A stretch of DNA of 64,000 nucleotides from Natrialba swarupiae (lineage in GTDB: Archaea; Halobacteriota; Halobacteria; Halobacteriales; Natrialbaceae). Below the pieces are notes generated by a model. That model saw nothing but the letters and a program-made list of their open reading frames with translations, had not been told where the DNA came from and did no database searches. A program made the position numbers and the translations under genes. The stretch spans positions 1 through 64,000 of the forward strand of contig NZ_VTAW01000004.1 of the NCBI RefSeq assembly GCF_008245225.1, read 5' to 3'. Below are positions 35,175 to 44,422 of the stretch, piece after piece. Within the stretch, counting starts at the first letter, position 1, and the number at the start of each line of letters is the position of its first letter.

Positions 35175-35618
35175 ATGTCTGACGAACGCAATTCGATCTC
35201 CAGACGCAACGTACTCCCAGGACTCGGTACCGCCGGCATCGGCGCCGCACCCGTCGGTGCCGGTACGAACGCGATGTTCAGCGACGACGTCGAGTTCGAG
35301 GACGACCAGCTGGTTACCGGTGAACTCGACCTCAAACTCGACTGGCAACAACACTACCTCGGCCCGACCGACGAGTGGGAGTTCGTCAACGCCCACCCGG
35401 ACGACGAGGGCGACGGCGAGCAATCGATCGGTGAAAAGCGAGTTCTCGACGACGATATCGAAGTCGACGGACCGTTCTACACCTATACGCAGAACGGATC
35501 GCGGAACTTCGACGACGACGTCCTCGAGTACTGCGGGCTCGACTACGACTACGACTTCGGCGATCAGAACACGCTGATCGGTCTCGGTGTACCCGCCATG
35601 TCCGATACGACACATTAG
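35175..35618 (+). CDS. SipW-dependent-type secreted protein, short
   Basis: A 147-residue secreted protein. SRRNVLPGLGTAGIGAA is the signal, followed by MFSDDVEFEDDQLVTGELDLKL, the hallmark of SipW/TasA-type (CalY-like) haloarchaeal proteins, and the YLGPTDEWEFVN stretch. Family members are usually longer, with a full beta domain. This one stops after about 110 mature residues, so it may be truncated or a compact variant. A dyad and TATA box lie upstream. Confidence 0.65.
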   Translation: MSDERNSISRRNVLPGLGTAGIGAAPVGAGTNAMFSDDVEFEDDQLVTGELDLKLDWQQHYLGPTDEWEFVNAHPDDEGDGEQSIGEKRVLDDDIEVDGPFYTYTQNGSRNFDDDVLEYCGLDYDYDFGDQNTLIGLGVPAMSDTTH

Positions 35619-35986
35619 CTGCTGTTAGTTATGCTCGATGTGGTAATTCATCGCTCACGACACGAATCGCTTGAGGAGTGTATAGATCTCGCTGATTCAC
35701 GGAAGGATACGCCTAACGCGACCGGTATCGGTCCAGTTGGGTTCGAGACTGGGGCCAGTTCGGTTCAGAGTCGAACCTACTGAGCGGGTAGAACGAAGCC
35801 AACGGCGCCAGCGCATTGGAGGCGTCGCGTTCGACGATCGTGGGCGTCGGACTCGCGTTCGAGCAATTTCGCTGTCGCCTCCCCACTCGACGGGGTCCGT
35901 GGCCCGGTCGGACTCGCGGATCGCCGCCTTCGACCCGTGTCGGATAACCAAACTTTAGTGTGGATCGGTCACGAATCGGGGGACGA
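35619..35986. other. Intergenic region before the ABC exporter
   Basis: No gene supported in 368 bases; open frames in it are Arg- and Ser-rich shadows. AAACTTTAG at 35950 could be the exporter's promoter. Confidence 0.5.
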
Positions 35987-36757
35987 ATGCCCTCCTCTCC
36001 GTTCGCAATCGAGGCAGACGGACTGACCAAACGCTTCGGGAGCGACGTCGCCGTCGACGGCGTCGACCTCGCCGTCGACCGCGGAACGGTCTACGGCTTT
36101 CTCGGCCCGAACGGGGCCGGAAAGACGACGACGATGCGGATGCTAACGACGCTGACGCGGCCGACTTCCGGCGAGGCGTGGATCGTCGGCAATCCCATCA
36201 CTGACCGCGACGCCGTCCGCGGATCGATCGGCTACCTTCCCGAGGAACCCCCCGTCTTCGAGGAACTCACCGGCTGGGAACAACTCGAGTACGTCGCGCG
36301 GCTTCGTGACATTCCCGCCGAACGGGCGAACGCCCGGATTGAGGCCTGGCTCGAGCGCTTTGGGCTGGCTGAGGATGCCGGCAAGCGGATCGACGACTAC
36401 TCGAAGGGGATGCGACAGAAGGTCGGGCTCGTCCAGGCGCTGTTACACGAGCCGGCGGTCGTCTTCCTCGACGAACCGACGAGCGGACTCGATCCGCGTG
36501 CCGCACGGACGGTCGTCGACGCGATCGCCGAGATGGCCGAGGATGGTCATACGATCTTCCTCTCGACGCATATCCTGCCCGTCGTCGAGAAACTCGCCGA
36601 TACCGTTGGTGTCCTCTCCGATGGACACATCGTCACCGAGGGGAGCCCCGACGCGTTGACCGCACAGGTCGAAAGCGAGACGGATTCGACGCTCGAGGAC
36701 GTCTTCCTTACGGTGACGACCGACCACGGCTCCCGCCAGGCGCGGCCAGCCGAGTGA
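35987..36757 (+). CDS. ABC transporter ATP-binding protein
   Basis: A 256-residue ATPase subunit. The Walker A loop GPNGAGKTTT is at residues 40-49, the signature YSKGMRQKV near 138, and Walker B with D-loop VVFLDEPTSGLDP near 158; STHIL supplies the switch His. It belongs to the drug/export (CcmA-like) group. The ATG at 35987 follows GGGGGA; a GTG at 35960 is possible but less likely. It overlaps or abuts the permease gene, forming a two-gene transporter. Confidence 0.92.
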   Translation: MPSSPFAIEADGLTKRFGSDVAVDGVDLAVDRGTVYGFLGPNGAGKTTTMRMLTTLTRPTSGEAWIVGNPITDRDAVRGSIGYLPEEPPVFEELTGWEQLEYVARLRDIPAERANARIEAWLERFGLAEDAGKRIDDYSKGMRQKVGLVQALLHEPAVVFLDEPTSGLDPRAARTVVDAIAEMAEDGHTIFLSTHILPVVEKLADTVGVLSDGHIVTEGSPDALTAQVESETDSTLEDVFLTVTTDHGSRQARPAE

Positions 36758-36759
36758 CA

Positions 36760-38376
36760 ATGACGTCGTTGAGCCACGTCCACGCGATCGGCCGAATCGA
36801 GCTCCGACGGCAGTGGCGTGCGATCCAGGAGAACCCGACCCAGCTCGTCGCGTTCCTGTTTGCCGGGATCTTTTTCATCCCGATGGCATTCGGCGGCCTG
36901 GCCGGCGCGTTCTTCTTCGGTCACAGTATCGCATCGGGCTCGCTCGAGTCGCCTCGGTCGTGGGGTCGGCTCGTCTTCGTTTACGCCTGGATATTCGCCG
37001 CTGGATTCGGCGGCTACCGAGCGTACTCGACGGCGCTTCGACCCGATCGACTCGACGGCATGCTGACGACCGTCTCCCACCGGGAGTTTCTCGGCGGGCT
37101 TGTCTACTCCGAAGTGCTCCTCTGGGGGATTCCGGCGGTCGTCTACAGCGCCCTCGCATCGATCGCGTTCGCCGCCGGTGTGCGTTCCGTGGCGGCGATA
37201 CCGTTTTTCTTGTTGGCGTTCGCCCTGGCGCTTTCGACCGCCCTCGCGGCCGGACACCTCGTCGCTCTCGCTGTCCGGAACGCCGGCGTTCGATCGAGAC
37301 TGCTCACCCGGCTGCGAACTGTCGTTTTCATTCTGATCGGTCTCGTGTACTTCGCAGTCATCTTCACGCAGAACTTCGCGGCCGTTCTCGATCCGCTGCT
37401 GTGGGCCCTCGAGCCGACGCCGGTCGGCTGGTACGGTGATCTGGCGCTCCTGGGGACGGCCTCGGAGGTCTCGCTGGTGCGGGCGATCGGGGCTGTCGTC
37501 TCGAGCGTCGTCTTCTTGCTCGCCTGTGTCTCCGTTCTCCCACGATTCGCCGAGTTGCTCTGGTACACCGATGGTATTCACGTCGAACACGAGGTGGAGT
37601 CGGCGACTGGATCACCGGCGACCGCGGAGTCTCGTCTCGCGGCGGTCCTCCCACGTTCGGCCGTCGGCGTCGTTTGGACCGACTGGCGGCGGGCGAAACG
37701 AGCACCGATCACGCTCTCGTTCGTGCTCTATCCGTTAGTCCTGCTGATCAATCCGATCCTGACGGTCGTTCGAACCGGAACGGTCGGGAGTTCGTTCCCG
37801 CTGTGGATCGCACTCTGTAGCGCCTGGGTTGCGGGCGTTCTCTTCTCGTTGAACGTCGTCGGCAGCGAGGGCGCGGTGCTCCCGACGACGCTGTTGAGCG
37901 ACGAGCCCGGGCGGGCGGTCGTGGTCGGACACGCGTTCGCCGGCGCGGCGCTCCTCGCACCGATCGCGGCCCCCGCAACGCTCGCCCTGTCCCTGCTCAG
38001 CCCACACTCGATCGGAACGACGCTCTCGCTGACGCTCGGAACCGTGGTCCTCGTCGCGTGCGCCGGGCTGATCGCCTCCGGAATCGGTGCGTCCATCCCC
38101 AAGTTCGAGGCGGTCAACGTCTCCCGGAGCACCCGTGCGGTCGTTCCGAGCGTCGTCGCGTTCGGGGTGTTCTCCGTCGTTCTCTCCGTGATCGCCGTTC
38201 CGTTGCTCGCAGGCCATAGCGTCCTCGTCGGCGGTGGGATCGCGTCACTGCTCGGCACCTCACACGCTCTCGTGGCGGCTGCGAGCACGGCCGTGACTGG
38301 TGCTATCGCGCTCTCCGTAGGCGCACTCTCGGCTCGCCACGCAGTCCGTACCGTCGATTCCTATCACTTCGATTGA
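36760..38376 (+). CDS. ABC transporter permease (large, ABC-2 like)
   Basis: A 538-residue membrane protein with about twelve predicted helices in two halves, the N-terminal half beginning AIGRIELRRQWRAIQENP and the second half at VGVVWTDWRRAKRAPITLSFVLYP. The repeat of a permease start motif in both halves suggests a fused duplication. It partners the ATPase just upstream. The substrate is unknown. The ATG at 36760 is used; an overlapping GTG at 36754 is an alternative. Confidence 0.82.
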   Translation: MTSLSHVHAIGRIELRRQWRAIQENPTQLVAFLFAGIFFIPMAFGGLAGAFFFGHSIASGSLESPRSWGRLVFVYAWIFAAGFGGYRAYSTALRPDRLDGMLTTVSHREFLGGLVYSEVLLWGIPAVVYSALASIAFAAGVRSVAAIPFFLLAFALALSTALAAGHLVALAVRNAGVRSRLLTRLRTVVFILIGLVYFAVIFTQNFAAVLDPLLWALEPTPVGWYGDLALLGTASEVSLVRAIGAVVSSVVFLLACVSVLPRFAELLWYTDGIHVEHEVESATGSPATAESRLAAVLPRSAVGVVWTDWRRAKRAPITLSFVLYPLVLLINPILTVVRTGTVGSSFPLWIALCSAWVAGVLFSLNVVGSEGAVLPTTLLSDEPGRAVVVGHAFAGAALLAPIAAPATLALSLLSPHSIGTTLSLTLGTVVLVACAGLIASGIGASIPKFEAVNVSRSTRAVVPSVVAFGVFSVVLSVIAVPLLAGHSVLVGGGIASLLGTSHALVAAASTAVTGAIALSVGALSARHAVRTVDSYHFD

Positions 38377-38406
38377 TCGCCGACGAACGTGTTCGCTTTT
38401 CCCGCC

Positions 38407-38494
38407 GGATACGATCTACGATCGGCCGGTACCGCCGAACCCACGACCCGTCTGCGGTTTCAGCGGTAACACGGTACAGCAATCCGTATCAGTC
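38407..38494. repeat. Dispersed intergenic repeat, copy C2
   Basis: The right end ACAGCAATCCGTATCAG is identical to copy C1, and bases 38443-38494 match 34915-34966 at 44 of 52 positions. The left end is degenerate (GGATACGATC). It lies between the exporter and pyrD, whose stop codons it separates. Confidence 0.75.
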
Positions 38495-38535
38495 CACTGA
38501 GATCGGTTCCGAGATCATTCGAGGCCGATGCAGAG

Positions 38536-39606
38536 TCACTCGAGGTCGGCTCCGACGGCCTCTTCGACCGACGAGAAACCGTCGCGCTCGAGCAACTCGA
38601 CCAACCCCCGGTTGATTCGTTTCGCGGTCGAGGGTCCTTCGTAGACGAAGCCGGTGTAGAGCTGAACGAGCGACGCGCCGGCACGGACCTTCTCGTAGGC
38701 GCGCTCGGCGGAGTCGACGCCGCCGACACCGACGATCGGGAGTTCGCCGTCGGTGTACTCCGCGAGCGTTCGGACGAGTTCGGTCGATCGATCCGCCAGC
38801 GGCTCGCCGCTCAGCCCGCCCCGCTCCTCGCGATTCGGCGACTCGAGACCCTCGCGTTCGGTCGTCGTGTTCGTCGCGACGATGCCGTCGACGTCGAACT
38901 CGCGGACGATGTCGACGAGTTCGAGGACCGACTCGTCGGGCGAGTCCGGTCCAACTTTCACCAGAATCGGTTTCTCCGCCTCGTTTTCGGCCTCGAGCGT
39001 CTCGAAGATCGTCCGTAGCTGTTCGGGCGAGGATTCGTCGAACGTCTCGGGCGTGTTCGGACAGGAGACGTTCACGACGACGTAGTCGGCGAAGGGTGAG
39101 AGACGATCGAAGACCCGCCGGTAGTCCTCGATCGCTTCTGCCTCGCTCGAGGTGTTCATCTTGCCGACGTTGACGCCGAGGGGAACGTCGGGGACGCCGT
39201 CGCGCTCGAGGCGGGACTTGATGGCTTCCATCCCGTGACCGTTAAAGCCCAGGCGGTTGATCATTCCTCGGTCCTCCCTGAGCCGGAACAGCCGTGGTCG
39301 GTCGTTGCCCGTCTGGGCGTACGGCGTCACCGTTCCGATCTCGACGAATCCGAACCCGAGTGACTCGAGCGCGTGAGTCACCTCGGCGTTCTTGTCGAAG
39401 CCGGCCGCGACGCCGACTGGGTTTGGAAACCGGGTTCCGAAGGCGTCGACCTCGAGTGCCGGGTGGTCGTACTGGTAGGCGTAGGAAACCGCGGCACGGG
39501 TCGGATACGTCGACTGGACCGCCCTGAGCGCTTGCTTCCCGAGCGCGTGGGCTCGCTCGGGTGGGAGCGTGAACGCGAGCGGACGGACCCGCGAGTACAG
39601 CGTCAT
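38536..39606 (-). CDS. pyrD: Dihydroorotate dehydrogenase, class 2 type
   Basis: A 356-residue flavoprotein that oxidises dihydroorotate to orotate in pyrimidine synthesis, normally coupled to quinone. TRFPNPVGVAAGFDKNAE, IGTVTPYAQTGNDRPRLF and INRLGFNGHGMEA match class 2 enzymes. The catalytic-base loop reads NVSCPNTPETF, with Cys where class 2 enzymes usually have Ser. VGVGGVDSAERAYEKVRAG binds FMN phosphate. The gene stands alone; the start at 39606 (MTLYSRVRPLAF) includes the membrane-association helix. Confidence 0.93.
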   Translation of the reverse strand: MTLYSRVRPLAFTLPPERAHALGKQALRAVQSTYPTRAAVSYAYQYDHPALEVDAFGTRFPNPVGVAAGFDKNAEVTHALESLGFGFVEIGTVTPYAQTGNDRPRLFRLREDRGMINRLGFNGHGMEAIKSRLERDGVPDVPLGVNVGKMNTSSEAEAIEDYRRVFDRLSPFADYVVVNVSCPNTPETFDESSPEQLRTIFETLEAENEAEKPILVKVGPDSPDESVLELVDIVREFDVDGIVATNTTTEREGLESPNREERGGLSGEPLADRSTELVRTLAEYTDGELPIVGVGGVDSAERAYEKVRAGASLVQLYTGFVYEGPSTAKRINRGLVELLERDGFSSVEEAVGADLE

Positions 39607-39730
39607 TCCGGGAAGATGTGAACGCGCCGAAGGTAAACGTCCCGGAGCGCGTCAGCGCCGTCCTCACGCCTCCGCGAACCGCATCATCGTCGCGCCGAAG
39701 TGGGAACTCTCGAGACGTCCAATCTCCCGC

Positions 39731-40945
39731 CTACGGCTCGTGGCAGTCGCCCGCGTTCCCGACCGGCGGCTCGTCGTCACTCCCGAACCGGTTCGAGTCA
39801 TCTCCGGCCTCGAGTCCGCGAAGCCGCTCGAGGCGGTCGTTGATCGACGGTGCCAGGTGGACGTGTTCGCCGATCCGGTTCCGCCGGCGCGGGAGTTCGA
39901 GTCGGTTCGCGGTGCGCTCGACGGCGTCAGCGATCTTCTCGGGGTCGAGTGCCCGTGCCGCGCGCCCGTCCGCGTCGTACAGCCCTGCCCGAACCCACCG
40001 GTCGAGACCCCACAACACGCCGACGATGCCGACGACCACGGCGACCAGCGGCTCGAGTTCTACGGTCGGGGAGACGAGCGGAACCGCGACCACGACACCA
40101 CCCACGAGCGCTTGCAGGCGGAGGATCTCCGCGAGGAGGCGTCGATCGTGGACGCCCGACTCGAGACGGGCCGCCTGTATCGCGAGAAGCCCTTCGGCGA
40201 GGGGTTCGTCCGCGAGCAGTTCAGCGGCGACGACCAGCCGCCGACGGCGAGGCAGTCCGACCGAGAGCACCCCCAGGTCCGTCCAGTCGGGATTCTCGTA
40301 GACGAGAATCGGAACGTCGACCTTCGGCGCGTCCGCGAGCAGGGTCTCGAGGCGCCGTCGCTCGTTCTCGGTCGGCTCCCGGAGGGTTCCGGACTGGGCG
40401 AGCGAGTGTGGTTCGACCCACTCCGAACCGAGGACGAAGACGGCGATGCCGACGAGTGCGCCGCCGAGAACGCCGAGCGTGGCGACGAGCACGTAGATGG
40501 TCGCGACGACGGCCGAGAGAAGGGCGATGCCGAGTGCGAGGTACCGCGCCCGTCTGTAGACTCTGGTTCGGACCGAGTGTGCCGACCGGTCCTCGTGGAC
40601 CGCGACGTTGCCGAGATCCGTTCCCACGGTCGCGATCCACAGTCCGGCGGGGAACGGAAGCCACGCGACGATCGTCACCGCGACGTCTGGAAGCGCCTCG
40701 AGGGCGGAGAGTTCAGCGATCGCGCCGGGAACGTCGATGAGGACGTAGGCCCCGGTGGCGACGAGCCAGACTGCACCGACGATGACGTACTGGTAGCGGT
40801 CGGTGTCGGTTGTAAACGTCGTCGCGCGGAGCAATCGAACCAGCAACGTTCCGAGGATCGCGAGCGTGATAGCGAACAGAAACCACTGCTCGACTGGGAT
40901 CGAGGGCGTGCTGGCGGCGGGGGTAATCGTCTCGAGCGAACTCAT
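39731..40945 (-). CDS. M48-like membrane protein lacking the HExxH motif
   Basis: A 404-residue protein from MSSLETITPAA. About seven helices are in the N-terminal half, residues 18-165. The middle region LPRRRRLVVAAELL and DEPLAEGLLAIQAARLESG aligns in style with haloarchaeal M48 peptidases where the strand is followed by HExxH, but here the helix reads IQAARLE with no His. Two further helices and an acidic tail follow. It may be a degenerate or non-proteolytic family member. Assignment is by pattern, so moderate. Confidence 0.5.
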   Translation of the reverse strand: MSSLETITPAASTPSIPVEQWFLFAITLAILGTLLVRLLRATTFTTDTDRYQYVIVGAVWLVATGAYVLIDVPGAIAELSALEALPDVAVTIVAWLPFPAGLWIATVGTDLGNVAVHEDRSAHSVRTRVYRRARYLALGIALLSAVVATIYVLVATLGVLGGALVGIAVFVLGSEWVEPHSLAQSGTLREPTENERRRLETLLADAPKVDVPILVYENPDWTDLGVLSVGLPRRRRLVVAAELLADEPLAEGLLAIQAARLESGVHDRRLLAEILRLQALVGGVVVAVPLVSPTVELEPLVAVVVGIVGVLWGLDRWVRAGLYDADGRAARALDPEKIADAVERTANRLELPRRRNRIGEHVHLAPSINDRLERLRGLEAGDDSNRFGSDDEPPVGNAGDCHEP

Positions 40946-41121
40946 CGGATCGGCTTGAGCGTCCTGTTGCCATCCGCCGAAGTGACCGGAACCGGTCTCT
41001 CGGCGCTTCGGAACTGCTGTACAGTCGTCCGTATCCCCCGGTCGACGGATAGCTATTGCGGATCGGGGCGGTCGGATCCAATCGCGGTAGTTGTGCCGGA
41101 ATTGGTCGATAGCAGGCCGTC

Positions 41122-42924
41122 TCACTCGACGGTGACGCTTTTGGCCAGATTCCGCGGCTTGTCGATCGGTCGATCGAGTTCGTACGCCGTCCAGTAGGCG
41201 AGTAGCTGTAACTGCACGTTCGTCACCACCGGCACGAGGGCCGGGTTGGTTTCGGGAACCTCGAGAACGAAGTCCGCGAGGTGAGCGACGTCCTCGGGCG
41301 AGTCGGTGACGACGACCACCGGTGCGCCGCGGGATTCGACCTCCCTGACGTTGCCGACCGTCTTTTCGACGACCTCGTTGCTACCCGTTACGAGCGCGAC
41401 GACCGGCGTTCGCTCGGTCACCAGCGCGAGCGGACCGTGTTTCAGTTCACCCGCCGGAAATCCCTCGGCGTGTGCGTACGTGATCTCTTTCATCTTGAGC
41501 GCCCCCTCGAGCGCGACCGGCCACTGGTAGCCCCGACCGATGAAGAAGTAAGCGTCGGCGTCGACGATCTCCGCCGCGATCTCACGCGCGTTCGAGGTAT
41601 CGAGCACCCGCTGGATGTCCGATGGAAGATCACGGAGCCCGCCGAGGAAGGGGTTCGGGCGACGGCCATCGAGGACGCTCGCGAGTATCGCCACTGTCGC
41701 CTGCTGACTCGCGAACGACTTCGTGGCTGCGACGCTGATCTCGGGGCCGGCACGGATGTAGACCGTGGCATCGCACTCGCGTGCTGCCGAACTGGCAACG
41801 ACGTTCGTCACGGCGAGTGTCGTCGCGCCGGCGCGGTTTGCGTCTCTGAGCGCGCCGAGCGTGTCTGCAGTCTCGCCGCTCTGGGTCACGCCGACGACGA
41901 GCGTGCCGGACTCGAGGGGGATCCGCTCGACGTCGTAGTCGCTCGCAACGAACGTCTGTGTTGGAATGCCGCGTTCGCGAAGCAACGCCGCGCCGTACTG
42001 GGTCGCGTAGTACGAGGAGCCACAGGCGACGAACTGCACGCGGTCGGTTTCCTCGACGATCGACTCGGGAAGATCCGGCAAGGTGACCGATCCGTCGAGT
42101 TCCAAGATCCGCCCCCTCGTACTCTGGCGGATCGCCTGCGGTTGCTCGTAGATCTCCTTTAGCATGTAGTGGTCGTAACCACTCTTGCCGGCGTCTTCGG
42201 GGTCCCAGTCGACCACGTCGACAGCGGGATCGACACGCTCTCCGTCATCGTCCGTGATTACGACGTCCGTCGGCGTAAGACGGGCGACCTGTCTATCCTC
42301 GAGATAGATCACCCGATCGGTGTGTTCGATGAAGGCCGGAACGTCACTCGCGAGATAGGTGGCGTCCGCTCCGAGGCCGACGACCAGCGGGGACTGACGC
42401 CGGGTTGCGTAGATCTCGTCCGAGTCGTGAAAGATCGCGGCGATCGCGTAACTGCCGTCGAGACGCTTGATCGCGTGCCGGAACGACTCCGCTGGTGAGT
42501 AGCCCCGGTCGAGAAACCGTTCGATCAGGTGTGGGACGGTCTCGGTGTCAGTGTCGCTCTCGAAGGTATGTCCTGCATCGGTTAACGTTGATTTGAGCGA
42601 CTCGTCGTTCGAGATGATCCCGTTGTGAACGACCGCGACTCGGTCGGAACAACCCGTATGCGGATGGGCGTTTTCGTCCGTCGGGGGACCGTGCGTACTC
42701 CATCGGGTGTGTCCGATACCGACCGGTCCCGTCACCGTCTTGCCGTCGAGTGTGCTCTCGAGCACCGAGAGCTCACCAGATCGCTTGTAGACGTCTAGCA
42801 TCCCGTTGGCGACTGCGATTCCAGCCGAATCGTAACCACGGTACTCGAGACTCGAGAGGCCGTCCAACAGGACGTTTTCCGTCGTATCGGGATCGGAACC
42901 CGCGTAGCCGATAATCCCACACAT
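41122..42924 (-). CDS. glmS: Glutamine-fructose-6-phosphate aminotransferase (isomerizing)
   Basis: A 600-residue enzyme making glucosamine-6-phosphate from fructose-6-phosphate and glutamine. The start CGIIGYAG exposes the nucleophile Cys after Met removal; GHTRWSTHG and HNGIISND are in the glutaminase domain. Two SIS domains follow (FVACGSSYYATQYGA; GRGYQWPVALEGALKMKEI). The C-terminus DKPRNLAKSVTVE is the usual one. Its ATG shares a base with the stop of the nucleotidyltransferase gene upstream, so they form an operon making UDP-GlcNAc precursors. Confidence 0.95.
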   Translation of the reverse strand: MCGIIGYAGSDPDTTENVLLDGLSSLEYRGYDSAGIAVANGMLDVYKRSGELSVLESTLDGKTVTGPVGIGHTRWSTHGPPTDENAHPHTGCSDRVAVVHNGIISNDESLKSTLTDAGHTFESDTDTETVPHLIERFLDRGYSPAESFRHAIKRLDGSYAIAAIFHDSDEIYATRRQSPLVVGLGADATYLASDVPAFIEHTDRVIYLEDRQVARLTPTDVVITDDDGERVDPAVDVVDWDPEDAGKSGYDHYMLKEIYEQPQAIRQSTRGRILELDGSVTLPDLPESIVEETDRVQFVACGSSYYATQYGAALLRERGIPTQTFVASDYDVERIPLESGTLVVGVTQSGETADTLGALRDANRAGATTLAVTNVVASSAARECDATVYIRAGPEISVAATKSFASQQATVAILASVLDGRRPNPFLGGLRDLPSDIQRVLDTSNAREIAAEIVDADAYFFIGRGYQWPVALEGALKMKEITYAHAEGFPAGELKHGPLALVTERTPVVALVTGSNEVVEKTVGNVREVESRGAPVVVVTDSPEDVAHLADFVLEVPETNPALVPVVTNVQLQLLAYWTAYELDRPIDKPRNLAKSVTVE

Positions 42925-44105
42925 CACCGGTCGACCTCGATTGCGCTTCTGTTACAGCCGTCGACGATCGCTCCGCTCCGGACGGTGGCATCGGCACCGA
43001 CGACCGCGCCGGGGGCGTACGTCGAACCGCCGCGATCGTTCACGCGATCCCCGAGAAGGGCACCCAGCTGTCGGCCCTCGTAGATTCGGTCTGCGACGCG
43101 AACGTCGGCTGGACCCCCGGGTGCCGTCGTTCCGGGGCCGATGCGGACGCCGCGGCCGATCACACAATCGACCAACGTCGCATTGGGACCGATTCGACCG
43201 TCCGTGTCGACGAGGCAGCGTTCGACGACAGCGTTCGATTCGACGGCCGTGTTCGTCCCGAGACAGGTGTAGGGCCCGACGACCGCCCCGGGACCGATTT
43301 CGCAATCGCTGGCCGCGACGACTGGTGTCCTGATCGTCGCGGATTCGTGAACGTTCGTCGACTCCGGAATCCGCGGCTCTTCGATCAGGGGATCTTCCGC
43401 GACGAGCGTCTGAGAGAGTCCCAGCAGATCCCACGGGTAGTTCGCCTCCGCCCAGAACCCATCTGATTCGACGCCGTGGACGGTGTTTCCGATCTCGATG
43501 AGGTGGTCGATCGCATCGACGAGCAGGTGCTCGCCAGCCCGTGGCGCGGTTCGACGAATCGCCTCGAACACCGTCTGCTCGAAGCAGTAGACTCCGACGT
43601 TGAGTCGATAGTCGCGGTCGTCCTGTGGACCCTCGACGAGTTCGACGACTGCCTCGCCGTCGGTTATTACGCCGCCGTACTCCCCGACGTCGACCCGGTA
43701 GATCAACCCGAGAGTGGCGGCCGAATCGTGTTCGTCGTGTGCGTCGAGAACGTCTCGAACCAGTGTGGCGTCGATCACCTGGTCGCCGTTGACGACGAGG
43801 AAATCTTCGTCGACGGACGACTCTGCCGTCAGAACGGCGTGGCCGGTCCCGAGCTGTTTCTCCTGTGTAACGTACGTGATCGGGACGTCCCGATAACTCG
43901 GTCCGAAGTACGACTGGACGTCCGTCCGTTTGTATCCCACGACGACGACGATCGACGTTATCCCTGCGTCGACCAGCGCGTCCAGCGTGTGCTCGAGAAT
44001 CGGTCGAACGCCAACCGACAGCATCGGTTTGGGCCGGTGGCGCGTAAGCGGTCGGAGTCGATTTCCCTCCCCGGCTGCGAGGACGACGGCGGTGCGTTCG
44101 GTCAT
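42924..44105 (-). CDS. glmU: Bifunctional sugar nucleotidyltransferase/acetyltransferase (GlmU-like)
   Basis: A 393-residue enzyme with an N-terminal nucleotidyltransferase (VVLAAGEGNRLRPLT with the GxGxR loop; VVNGDQVID; LNVGVYCFE) and a C-terminal left-handed beta helix (IGPGAVVGPYTCLG; VESNAVVERCLVD). With glmS directly downstream, conversion of GlcN-1-P to UDP-GlcNAc is likely. The substrate could instead be another hexose phosphate, since the two-domain layout is shared with other archaeal enzymes. Confidence 0.83.
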   Translation of the reverse strand: MTERTAVVLAAGEGNRLRPLTRHRPKPMLSVGVRPILEHTLDALVDAGITSIVVVVGYKRTDVQSYFGPSYRDVPITYVTQEKQLGTGHAVLTAESSVDEDFLVVNGDQVIDATLVRDVLDAHDEHDSAATLGLIYRVDVGEYGGVITDGEAVVELVEGPQDDRDYRLNVGVYCFEQTVFEAIRRTAPRAGEHLLVDAIDHLIEIGNTVHGVESDGFWAEANYPWDLLGLSQTLVAEDPLIEEPRIPESTNVHESATIRTPVVAASDCEIGPGAVVGPYTCLGTNTAVESNAVVERCLVDTDGRIGPNATLVDCVIGRGVRIGPGTTAPGGPADVRVADRIYEGRQLGALLGDRVNDRGGSTYAPGAVVGADATVRSGAIVDGCNRSAIEVDR

Positions 44106-44422
44106 TCGTCGCTATCGGCCACTCGGACGTATTTAGTTCTTACAGAGATATGATATGTGTGGTGTATATGTTATCAGCAGGAAATACCCGTGCAAAACCT
44201 TTCGGACCCGTGTTCGTACAAAAGAGTTTGTTGGTCTGGCAGATTTGTGCGAGCAGTGTTCGAGGAGCGGGGGTTCCGAGCATCGCGTCCCGGTCGGCGA
44301 CGGAAGGCGTCGTGAATTCCTCGACGCTTCGTCTCGAGAGTCGGTCGGCCGTGATCCGCTTCGCCAGGCCACCGGGAGACACCACGACCACACTTTTGCC
44401 CGATTGGCTCCAACGAACGGCC
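44106..44422. other. Divergent promoter region, glmU / DUF5788
   Basis: A 317-base gap. GAACTAAATA on the minus strand (44130-44139) is 25-34 bases before glmU, consistent with a leaderless transcript. CACACTTTT near 44392 could serve the rightward gene. The first 100 bases are A/T-rich. No gene is seen, as the longer rightward frame lacks conserved sequence. Confidence 0.55.

Noticed and set aside
41010-41065. Another possible repeat copy (CTGCTGTACAGTCGTCCGTAT)
   Set aside because: Similarity to the repeat terminus is too short and interrupted to separate from chance.
44150-44422. N-terminal extension of the DUF5788 protein
   Set aside because: The extra 91 residues lack conservation and lie over the divergent promoter region; the GTG at 44423 fits the family start.
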